A stretch of 13,845 nucleotides of DNA from assembly GCA_050692985.1 (NCBI GenBank), contig JBOGVZ010000025.1, positions 1-13,845 on the forward strand, given 5' to 3'. The notes under the pieces were generated by a model. That model searched no databases. It was not told where the DNA came from and worked only from the letters and a program-made list of their open reading frames with translations. Origin of the DNA: JBOGVZ01 sp050692985 (lineage in GTDB: Bacteria; Actinomycetota; UBA4738; CALAEC01). The position numbers and the translations under genes are program-made. Positions 1 through 6,174 of this stretch are shown here, one piece after another (position 1 is the stretch's first letter; the number at the start of each line of letters is the position of its first letter).

Positions 1-593
1 CCGTGATCGACGACTTCCACGGGGCCGGCATCGTCCCGATCGACGTCCACGAGGTCGGGTGCGACTTCCACACCACCGGCGTCCTCAAGTGGCTGTGCGG
101 CGGGCCGGGGCTGACGTTCCTGTACGCCCGGAGGGACCTCATCCCCACCCTGGAGCCGGCCATCACCGGATGGTTCGGCCAGACCGAGCCGTTCGCCTTC
201 AAGACCCAGGAGCTCGACCTCCACCCCAGCGCCCGCCGGTTCGAGACCGGGACCCACCCCGCCCCGAGCGCCTTCATCGCCCAGGGAGGGCTCGAGATCA
301 TCACCGAGGTCGGCCCGGAGCGGATCCGGGAGCGTCAGGGCGAGCTCACCGACTACCTGATCGAGCGGGCCGACGCGGCCGGGCTGGAGGTCCGGACGCC
401 CCGGGAGCGTTCGGCGCGGGGAGGGGTGGTCAACGTCAAGGTGGGGGAGCAGGCCGGGAAGATCGCCGAGGCGCTCTACGAGCGCGACGTGTGCGTGGAC
501 CACCGGGGCGACGGCATCCGGGTGTCGCCCCACTTCTTCACCGTCGAGTCGGACATCGACCGCCTCTTCGACGAGCTCCGCAAGCTGATCTAA
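1..593 (+). CDS. Class V aminotransferase, kynureninase-like (3' part)
   Basis: Open from the left edge to a TAA at 591-593, so only about the last 196 residues are present; the GTG at 3-5 is an internal Val. The fragment has the fold-type I class V pattern: an Asp and His before a GAGIVPIDVH stretch, then GVLKWLCGGPG, whose Lys is the expected PLP Schiff-base lysine. WFGQTEPF, RFETGTHPAPSAF and a C-terminal DHRGDGIRVSPHFF follow, an order seen in kynureninases and kynureninase-like transaminases. It should be a soluble cytoplasmic PLP enzyme. Kynureninase (tryptophan breakdown) is possible, but with the N-terminal half missing and no kyn neighbours visible, a generic class V aminotransferase is equally fair. 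It runs convergently into the island, with 36 bases between stops and no convincing terminator. Confidence 0.85.
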   Translation, partial: VIDDFHGAGIVPIDVHEVGCDFHTTGVLKWLCGGPGLTFLYARRDLIPTLEPAITGWFGQTEPFAFKTQELDLHPSARRFETGTHPAPSAFIAQGGLEIITEVGPERIRERQGELTDYLIERADAAGLEVRTPRERSARGGVVNVKVGEQAGKIAEALYERDVCVDHRGDGIRVSPHFFTVESDIDRLFDELRKLI

Positions 594-629
594 CGTCAAC
601 CGGGGCGGTAAGTGGTGTCCGGCGTCGTT

Positions 630-3600
630 TCAGATGCCTTGCACGACCTGGAAGCAGACCACGCCCAGATCCTGTTCCCCGATCGGCGACGGCTGATCGA
701 CCGGCTCCGGCTCCGGACGGAGTCCGAACTCCTCGACCACCCCCACGATCAGATCGGCGGCCGCCCTGACCCCGAGGGCTTCTTCGGCGACCCGCTTCCG
801 GATCGTCGAGAGAGCGCGCCTGACGAGCTGGTTTCGTCCCACGCCGAGAGCCTCATCAGCCACCGCGTAGGCCCGGTCCTCAGGAAGGTCCGAGCTCCGA
901 AGCATCTCCAGCGCCCATCGCTGGCTCGCCGGCAGAGCGGCGTCCACAACCTTAGGGTCCAGGCGCTCGTTGTACGCCCGGCACATGTCGCCCGCCGCGG
1001 CCTCCCATGCCCGTTCCAGCACCTCGGAGGGAGGAATATCGACCCTCGGCTGATCGCTGGGATCGATCCGCCGGAGCATGTCGAGGTCGTCTTGGATTAC
1101 CTCTCCGTCCCGGGTCACGTACCGCCACAGCCGATCACCCCGCTTGGTCCGGCAGGCGAAGAACACACCGGCGGCCTGGGGAGGCAGCGAGGGGTTGGTG
1201 AACGCGGACCCGATTCCCCAAGGGAGCCTGCGAAGGCCCGCAAACTCCCCTTCCTGGAGGAGCCGGCTGAGGATCCATCGGTACTCCTCGCCGACGAACG
1301 ATCCCGACCCCGGTCCCTGTCCTTCCTCGAGCAGGGTCGGGTCACCGCCGGCCACCCGGTCGAAGAACTCCTTCAGGTCATCGTTGAACACTCGGGTAGC
1401 GGCTTCCACGTCGGCGAGCACCGGTGACTCCATGCCGAACGTGGCGTTCGCGGCGGCGATCTTCCCCCGGATCCTGGCCTCCAGTTTGAGTGCCTCCTCC
1501 AAATCGCCTTGCTTGGGGAGCATGGTGAACAAGTAGACACGATCGTGTGGGCTCCGGAGGCGGATCACCCGCCCGTTCCGCTGAACGACCCGTTGAGGGT
1601 TCCACGGCATGTCGTAGGAGACGACGGCCTGGGCCTGCTGGAGGTTTTGCCCCTCCGACAGCACATCGGTAGAGAGCAGAAGGTCGACCTCTCCGTCGGG
1701 CGGAGTGAAGGCGGGGTCCCCAGTCACCGACTCGGGACAGAAGCGCTCCAGCTCGCGGACCCGTGTCTCCGCCTCTGTCTCGGTGCCGATCACCACGGTC
1801 ATCGCCCTGTCGCCGAAGCGGTCCGGGTCGAGTGCCAGCGCCTCCGCCACGTACCGGGCTGTATCCGCGAACGATGCGAACACCGCCACCTTCTTCGCGT
1901 CGGTCCCGGCGAGGATCTCGGCCAGCCGATCCAGCTTGGGATCGGGCAAGACGGCGAGCCGCTCGAGCTTGCCGGACAAATCTCGGAGGACCTCCAGATC
2001 GGATCTCACGTCGTCGAGGAACGCGGGGTCGAAGTCGGATGCGGGCCGGGCGTCGACGTCCTCATCGAGGGCGGCATCCACCAGGTCGGGGAGCGGATCG
2101 CCCTCTTGGGCGGTCTTCACCACGTCCTTGATCGTCGACAGGGAAGGGACCATCTCGCTTCTCTCCCATGCCGTGACCAGCGCCTCGTGAGCCAGGACCA
2201 TCCGTCCCAGGGTCTCCCTGGCGGCGGAACCCGACGACTCGAAGCGCTTCAGGAGCTGTGACTTCATCAGGCCGGCCAGGGCCTCCTCCCGGGCGACCTC
2301 GCCTGGTTCGCCCTCAACGTACCGGGCGGGCAGGTACCGGGCCATGGTCAGCGAATCGATCCCATCGACGACCTCCTTGAAGACCCCCGGATACACATCG
2401 TCCAGGTCGTAGCGGACCTCCTGGAGCAGGGGTGTTGGGAAACGTACCGGTGTCCCGTCGGGGAACGTCTCGCCCTGGTAGCGCTCCTGGATGAACGTCC
2501 GGTCGCGGCGCACCGCTACTGCGTCAACCAGGGGGAAGAGCTTCTCCTCCCTCACATGGTGGAGATCTCGGGCTCCGGCTTCGAGGAACAGTTGCTTCAG
2601 GGAGGGGACCCCGATCCGGTGGTGGCGGAAGGCAGCGTCGTGGCGGGCGAAGAGCATCGTGAGGTTGAACAGGTCCCACAGCGTGTTGTTGACCGGCGTG
2701 GCGGTGAGCAGGACCAGGTCCTTCCGGGAACCGCCCAGCAGGCGATCCAGGGCGGCATACCATGTGTTGTCGGCGTTCCGGAACGCGTGGGCCTCGTCGA
2801 TCACCACCAGGCGGTAGGCGTCCTTGTCGAGCCTGAGCACCCTCCGCGAGCCGCCGAGCTGCTCGTCGGCGGCGAGGTCCTGGTACGAGACCACCTCACA
2901 CGGAAGGAGGTGCTCCACCCGGCGCCTGTCCCACAGCGACTCGCGGAGCTGGGCCGGCACAACGATCAAGGCGTAGCGCCCGAGCTCCTTGGCGTACTCC
3001 TCGACGACCCGGAGCCCGATCTCGGTCTTCCCGGTCCCCACCCCGTCTGCGTAGACGACGCCCCCAACCTCCTCGAGGATCCGCCTGGCCCTTCGATAGC
3101 CCTCCTCCTGGAACCGGGTCAGGGTGAGGCCGCCGACCTGGGTTTCTCCCCGGGTCTCTTGCTCCAACTGGTCTCCGTACAGCTCGATGAGGGCTCTCCG
3201 GAAGATCGTCTGCGGGTCGTAGGTCTCCTCCGGCGGGAACAGCAGTCCGAGCAGGTCTTCCTTGAAGTCGTCCGCCTCGTTCCAGAGCTCGTCGAACCAG
3301 TCGAGGCCGGACACGACGGCGCTGGGGTCGTAGCGAACCGCCCCAAGCTCCAGGTTGTGGTACAGGCCTCCCGCGGTGAGGTTGGCCGAGCTGACCAAGA
3401 TGGCCCCCTCACCGGCGAGGCCGCCATCACCCCTGTCGGCGAACAGGTAGGCCTTCCCGTGGAGGAACCGGGTGGTGAACCGGCGGACCTGAACGCGTTC
3501 GGACGAGATGAACCGACGCACCTCCTCCAGGATCCGGCGGCGCTCCTCTGGAAAGGACTCGAAGTCCCGTTCCTGGCGCAGCCGGCTCAGCGTCTCGCGG

Positions 3601-3857
3601 AACAGCTCCCCCGCGAGCCGGGGCTCCTGAGGCCCCTGGGGAAAAGCCCCGAGCCCCGGCTCGGGCATCGCCCCCAGGAGCAGGCGGACCGGGCGATCAT
3701 CTCCCCCGGGAAGGGAGGCCACCAGGGTGAGGCCGCCCATCCGGACGTAGCCGGTGGCCACCGAAAGCGTTGCCTCCCGGTTGTCCGCCAGCCACCGGAG
3801 GGCGTCCCCGTGCTCGAACCGGTCCCGGTTGTCGACGAGCTCCGGAGGCGACCCCAT
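630..3857 (-). CDS. PLD-nuclease/SNF2-family helicase fusion protein
   Basis: A 1075-residue protein. Residues about 15-200 form a phospholipase-D-like domain: HGKAYLF (His133, Lys135), then SSANLTAGGL (Asn159) and Glu170, one HKD-type half-site, so two copies would be needed for a full active site. Residues about 245-800 are a superfamily 2 SNF2/ERCC-type helicase: Walker A DGVGTGKTE (Lys277), DEAH at 354-357, TATP at 385-388, LSTDVLSEGQNLQ at 728-740 and QRNGRVIR at 759-766. Residues 830-1075 are unassigned. Such fusions are typical of phage-defence loci, where the helicase translocates on DNA and the PLD part cuts nucleic acid. The ATG at 3857 is chosen because it forms TGATG with the upstream PIN gene stop and has GGAAGGG nearby; the frame stays open to 4145 but that part overlaps the PIN gene and has no domain character. 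It is the last gene of a three-gene operon. Confidence 0.9.
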   Translation of the reverse strand: MGSPPELVDNRDRFEHGDALRWLADNREATLSVATGYVRMGGLTLVASLPGGDDRPVRLLLGAMPEPGLGAFPQGPQEPRLAGELFRETLSRLRQERDFESFPEERRRILEEVRRFISSERVQVRRFTTRFLHGKAYLFADRGDGGLAGEGAILVSSANLTAGGLYHNLELGAVRYDPSAVVSGLDWFDELWNEADDFKEDLLGLLFPPEETYDPQTIFRRALIELYGDQLEQETRGETQVGGLTLTRFQEEGYRRARRILEEVGGVVYADGVGTGKTEIGLRVVEEYAKELGRYALIVVPAQLRESLWDRRRVEHLLPCEVVSYQDLAADEQLGGSRRVLRLDKDAYRLVVIDEAHAFRNADNTWYAALDRLLGGSRKDLVLLTATPVNNTLWDLFNLTMLFARHDAAFRHHRIGVPSLKQLFLEAGARDLHHVREEKLFPLVDAVAVRRDRTFIQERYQGETFPDGTPVRFPTPLLQEVRYDLDDVYPGVFKEVVDGIDSLTMARYLPARYVEGEPGEVAREEALAGLMKSQLLKRFESSGSAARETLGRMVLAHEALVTAWERSEMVPSLSTIKDVVKTAQEGDPLPDLVDAALDEDVDARPASDFDPAFLDDVRSDLEVLRDLSGKLERLAVLPDPKLDRLAEILAGTDAKKVAVFASFADTARYVAEALALDPDRFGDRAMTVVIGTETEAETRVRELERFCPESVTGDPAFTPPDGEVDLLLSTDVLSEGQNLQQAQAVVSYDMPWNPQRVVQRNGRVIRLRSPHDRVYLFTMLPKQGDLEEALKLEARIRGKIAAANATFGMESPVLADVEAATRVFNDDLKEFFDRVAGGDPTLLEEGQGPGSGSFVGEEYRWILSRLLQEGEFAGLRRLPWGIGSAFTNPSLPPQAAGVFFACRTKRGDRLWRYVTRDGEVIQDDLDMLRRIDPSDQPRVDIPPSEVLERAWEAAAGDMCRAYNERLDPKVVDAALPASQRWALEMLRSSDLPEDRAYAVADEALGVGRNQLVRRALSTIRKRVAEEALGVRAAADLIVGVVEEFGLRPEPEPVDQPSPIGEQDLGVVCFQVVQGI

Positions 3858-4327
3858 CACCGGCCCTTCCGTCGACCTCGCGGGAACAGGTGTCGGATCT
3901 GACCTCGCCGGTTCACGCCCTTGATGTAGCCCCTCCTCCGCTCGGCTGCCGCCACGCTGAGGATCCGCGGGAGCGCCCTCACCAGCACCTCGGCCCATCC
4001 GTCCGCCTTCATTCCCTTGGTCGGGTTCAGGCAGAAGCATGCCACGCCTGCCTCCAGGATGGCCTTCTGCTCCCCGGGGCGGTATCGGATCCTGTCGTCG
4101 CGCGTGAGCACGATCCACCCCCGCCGGGCCGCTTCCCTCAGCCACACCTCGTCATCGGTGTCCTGGGGGAAGAGGTCGTCGTGAGCGTAGACGACGGGGT
4201 GAACCTGACGAAGCCGGTCCGGCACCTTGCGCCGGCCCAGGCTCCGGTCGCAGAAGAGCTCAGGCTGCGGCCGGGATCGGCTCGAGGAAGCGCGCTTCGG
4301 CGCGGATCGCCGCTTCGATTTGGGCAA
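3857..4327 (-). CDS. PIN-like domain toxin, partner of the DUF433 protein
   Basis: A 156-residue protein of the single-domain PIN-like group that pairs with DUF433 antitoxins. Acidic positions fit a metal-binding ribonuclease site: Asp27 in LFCDRSLGRR, Asp50/51 in AHDDLFP, Asp58/59-Glu60 in DTDDEVWL and Asp77/78 in VLTRDDRIRYRPGE. The N-terminal 22 residues and the C-terminus (after about residue 125) are strongly basic and may bind RNA or the antitoxin. The start is unusual: a TTG inside the preceding DUF433 gene, giving a 68-base overlap. There is no other ATG, GTG or TTG before the first catalytic Asp and no good ribosome site, so expression probably depends on translation of the DUF433 gene. 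Its TGA overlaps the helicase ATG by one base (TGATG). RNase activity is inferred from family membership. Confidence 0.8.
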   Translation of the reverse strand: MPKSKRRSAPKRASSSRSRPQPELFCDRSLGRRKVPDRLRQVHPVVYAHDDLFPQDTDDEVWLREAARRGWIVLTRDDRIRYRPGEQKAILEAGVACFCLNPTKGMKADGWAEVLVRALPRILSVAAAERRRGYIKGVNRRGQIRHLFPRGRRKGR

Positions 4328-4988
4328 GGGTGAGTCCGTAGTCCTCTGCGAGCTCGGTCATGGGCTCGCCGGCGGAGAAGCGGTCGAACACGTCCTCGGT
4401 CTTGATGCCGGTCCGGGCGACCACCGGGGCGCCGAAGGCCCGCTTGGGATCGACGACGATGTCGCCGGCCCCGGCCTCTCGGGCCCCAGGCCACCACCGC
4501 ACCGCGTAGCGATCCCGGCCCCACTCGACCTCCCGCAGGTAGCGTTCGACGGCCTCCGGGAAGGCCTTCTGGCCGCCTTTGACCATGTTCACAAGGTGGA
4601 CCTCGGGGTCGCGGCGTTTTTGATACTCCCAGAAGAGATCTCGACCATCCGTCAGGATCCGCTGGTTCGCCAGCGGGTGCGCCTCGTCCATGGCCCGCTT
4701 CGCGTACTCGAGCGCCTTCCGCACCCGCTGCATGGACACGCCGGTCTGGCGGAACCCCGCCAGCGCCAGCGCTTCCATGAGGTTGACGAAGGCGAGGGCG
4801 GGCTTGCCGTCCTCCCGGGGGGGTGCAAGGACCGGCTTGGCCCGGCCGGTGCCCTGGCTGGTCGGATAGGCATAGCCCCGGACCCAGTTCCAGAGGGTAT
4901 TCGGGGGGACCCGGGCGAGCCGGGCGGCCTCCCGCACCGTGTACAGGCCTTGATCGAAACGCGGATCTTCCAGGGTCACCACCTCCAT
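4260..4988 (-). CDS. HTH plus DUF433 antitoxin-like regulator
   Basis: A 242-residue protein with a MerR/excisionase-like helix-turn-helix at about 15-37 (YTVREAARLARVPPNTLWNW) and a C-terminal DUF433 domain at about 174-235 (DIVVDPKRAFGAPVVARTGI, then a helical LAEDYGLTLAQIEAAIRAE). The middle contains QRVRKALEYAKR and a segment rich in aromatic residues. DUF433 proteins commonly pair with PIN-like toxins, and here the toxin gene starts inside this gene. The expected role is DNA-binding autorepressor and antitoxin. It is much longer than minimal DUF433 antitoxins (about 75 residues), because the HTH and linker are fused to it. The ATG at 4988 is the first in frame; only a weak purine run precedes it. 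It is the first gene of the operon with the PIN gene and the PLD-SNF2 helicase, so it may control the helicase too. Confidence 0.8.
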   Translation of the reverse strand: MEVVTLEDPRFDQGLYTVREAARLARVPPNTLWNWVRGYAYPTSQGTGRAKPVLAPPREDGKPALAFVNLMEALALAGFRQTGVSMQRVRKALEYAKRAMDEAHPLANQRILTDGRDLFWEYQKRRDPEVHLVNMVKGGQKAFPEAVERYLREVEWGRDRYAVRWWPGAREAGAGDIVVDPKRAFGAPVVARTGIKTEDVFDRFSAGEPMTELAEDYGLTLAQIEAAIRAEARFLEPIPAAA

Positions 4989-4997
4989 TCTGCGGGC

Positions 4998-5003
4998 ATG
5001 CTA
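4998..5003 (-). promoter_or_regulatory. Possible -10 box for the DUF433/PIN/helicase operon
   Basis: On the minus strand TAGCAT lies nine bases before the ATG of the DUF433 gene, which would give a leaderless or nearly leaderless transcript. No good -35 hexamer is found 16-19 bases further upstream, so the call is weak and transcription may instead start farther upstream or need an activator. Confidence 0.3.
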
Positions 5004-5052
5004 GCCCGTGAGGGCGACGAATTTGGGCGATTGCTCCAAAGCCAGGGAGGTT

Positions 5053-5063
5053 CGTACCCTACG
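5053..5063. promoter_or_regulatory. Inverted repeat CGTA-CCC-TACG, candidate operator
   Basis: A perfect 4+3+4 inverted repeat in the divergent region between the DUF433 operon and the 141-residue gene. It contains the octamer ACCCTACG, which occurs again at 5123-5130 in the promoter of the divergent gene. Nearby AGCCAG (5040-5045) and CTGGCT (5067-5072) form a wider but differently centred inverted pair. The HTH-DUF433 protein is the natural candidate to bind here. Short repeats of this size can arise by chance. Confidence 0.35.
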
Positions 5064-5107
5064 AGGCTGGCTCCTGGAGGGCTGTTGAGGGGGTTGGAAG
5101 GGGGCGG

Positions 5108-5137
5108 TTGACCTCTACTGACACCCTACGGTACCCT
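5108..5137 (+). promoter_or_regulatory. Promoter of the 141-residue gene
   Basis: TTGACC at 5108-5113 and TACCCT at 5132-5137 are separated by 18 bases, a fair vegetative actinobacterial promoter. Transcription would begin near 5144, leaving a leader of about 27 bases that contains the ribosome binding site. The spacer and -10 hold ACCCTACG and the palindrome GGTACC, overlapping the -10 box, where a repressor would act. Confidence 0.5.
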
Positions 5138-5153
5138 CTTGCAGCTAGTTCAG

Positions 5154-5164
5154 TGGAGGAGGAG
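5154..5164 (+). promoter_or_regulatory. Ribosome binding site deciding the 5171 start
   Basis: A GGAGGAGGAGG run lies six bases before the ATG at 5171. This strong site selects that ATG over an in-frame upstream start at 5108, which would fall inside the -35 box. Confidence 0.75.
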
Positions 5165-5170
5165 GGCCAG

Positions 5171-5596
5171 ATGGGAGACCTGATTGACGTCATCATCAAG
5201 GTTCCGCTGGAACGGATCCCCGAGTTTTACCGGGACCACGGAAGGTGGCTGGAAAGCCCCCCCGAAGTGGGGTCTGTCGGAACCTTGCTGGACTGGGAGC
5301 CGGATGACCTGGATCGGGCCACCGAGCTCTGGGAACTGCTCAGCCAGCACGCGCGGGCTCTCATCGAGTTCCTCCTGGATCATCCCGGGATGGCCCGGGC
5401 CCAGGAGGTCGTCCAGGCTTTGGGTCTGGCCAACGAGTTCGTCCTCGCTGGGACGCTCTCCTGGCCACGCCGCCACGCGGCAACGCTAGGGAGGAGGCTG
5501 CCGATCAGCGCGGAAGAGACGCCCGACGGCACGTACTACTGGCTGGACGACGTCACCAAGGAGCTGCTCCGAGAGGCGAAGGGGCGGACCTCTTAG
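5171..5596 (+). CDS. Small conserved-type protein of unknown function (DUF6416-like)
   Basis: A 141-residue soluble protein opening with MGDLIDVIIKVPLERIPEFYRDHGRWLES by composition: a beta strand followed by an amphipathic helix. Next come an acidic W-x-PDDLDRATELWELLS stretch, a helix ARALIEFLLDHPG and a winged-helix-like segment ending in LSWPRRHAATLGRRLPI, and finally GTYYWLDDVTKELLREA. This order matches a family of actinobacterial proteins of unknown function that I recall as DUF6416; the name is from memory and unchecked. The middle resembles a small winged-helix domain, so a DNA-binding or adaptor role is possible but not shown. It is transcribed against the rest of the island, from its own promoter, and its TAG stop overlaps the TAA of the convergent gene by two bases. 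No membrane segment or signal peptide is visible. Confidence 0.75.
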   Translation: MGDLIDVIIKVPLERIPEFYRDHGRWLESPPEVGSVGTLLDWEPDDLDRATELWELLSQHARALIEFLLDHPGMARAQEVVQALGLANEFVLAGTLSWPRRHAATLGRRLPISAEETPDGTYYWLDDVTKELLREAKGRTS

Positions 5597-6174
5597 GCGA
5601 AGAGGTCGACGTACTGAGCAGGGAACGTCTCCCGGAAGAACGAGAGGAAGCGTTCGGGTTTCGCCTCGCGTAGGTGCTTCCAGTAGGCATCCTTGATGGC
5701 TCGCACGTCATCCCTCTCCAACGACGCAATTCGGCCCTCGATGGTCGCGTCGAAGAGGAGGCGTGCCCTTTGGGCCAGTGACTGCGTGAACCCAACGGCC
5801 CGGTGGTGGTTGAGGCGGTAATGGCTCGGGTGGTTGACTCGCTTGCGGTCCCACTGGTTGGGGAATCGACCCATCAGCACGAGGCTCAATTGGCAGAGAC
5901 CCGTCACCAGCGCCTGCTCGCGCAGTAGGGGATCTTTGACTTGGGTTCCACGGCGAATCCTGGCCAGCGATCGTTCGAGCGACTCCTCGTGTATTCGATC
6001 CGTCGGCTGAACGTTCGTCGCGACGTATCGTTCGAGGTGATCGAGGATCCGGGCGAGATACCGATTCCAGCCACCTCGCCGCTGGAGAGACCCGGCAAGC
6101 TGGTGCGTGGATTGCTTGCCGAAGAGATAGCTTAGGAAGTACTCGGTATCCATGGTGTCGTACTCGCCGGTCAC
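5593..6174 (-). CDS. Orphan 193-residue protein coupled to the methyltransferase
   Basis: I do not recognise this protein. It is soluble, mostly helical, rich in Arg, His and Leu, with no Cys, no signal peptide and no membrane span. Distinct stretches are FLSYLFGKQSTHQL near the N-terminus, a central REQALVTGLCQLSLVLMGRFPNQW, then RVNHPSHYRLNHHRAVGF with five His, and a C-terminal FFRETFPAQYVDLF. The GTG start at 6174 is favoured because it overlaps the methyltransferase TGA (GTGA) and has GGAG eight bases upstream; an ATG seven codons later is the alternative. Tight coupling suggests a subunit or accessory factor of the methyltransferase. The gene is visibly less GC-rich than its neighbours, which fits recent transfer. 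The central segment does contain one Cys in TGLCQL, so Cys is rare rather than absent. Confidence 0.75.
   Translation of the reverse strand: MTGEYDTMDTEYFLSYLFGKQSTHQLAGSLQRRGGWNRYLARILDHLERYVATNVQPTDRIHEESLERSLARIRRGTQVKDPLLREQALVTGLCQLSLVLMGRFPNQWDRKRVNHPSHYRLNHHRAVGFTQSLAQRARLLFDATIEGRIASLERDDVRAIKDAYWKHLREAKPERFLSFFRETFPAQYVDLFA

Noticed and set aside
599..609. ACCG-GGG-CGGT hairpin as a terminator between convergent genes
   Set aside because: Four-base stem, no T-run on either strand; too weak to call.
2556..3902. Long plus-strand open frame opposite the helicase gene
   Set aside because: High GC keeps opposite frames open; the translation has no domain and the minus strand holds clear helicase motifs. 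The same applies to 7587-8894 opposite the methyltransferase and to the minus strand of serA.
3858..4145. N-terminal extension of the helicase frame up to 4145
   Set aside because: It lies antiparallel in frame to the PIN-like gene, reads as low-complexity Gly/Arg/Pro sequence, and the ATG at 3857 has a coupled TGATG junction.
5108..5170. Earlier start of the 141-residue gene at 5108
   Set aside because: It would begin in the -35 hexamer, and the GGAGGAGG run points to the ATG at 5171.
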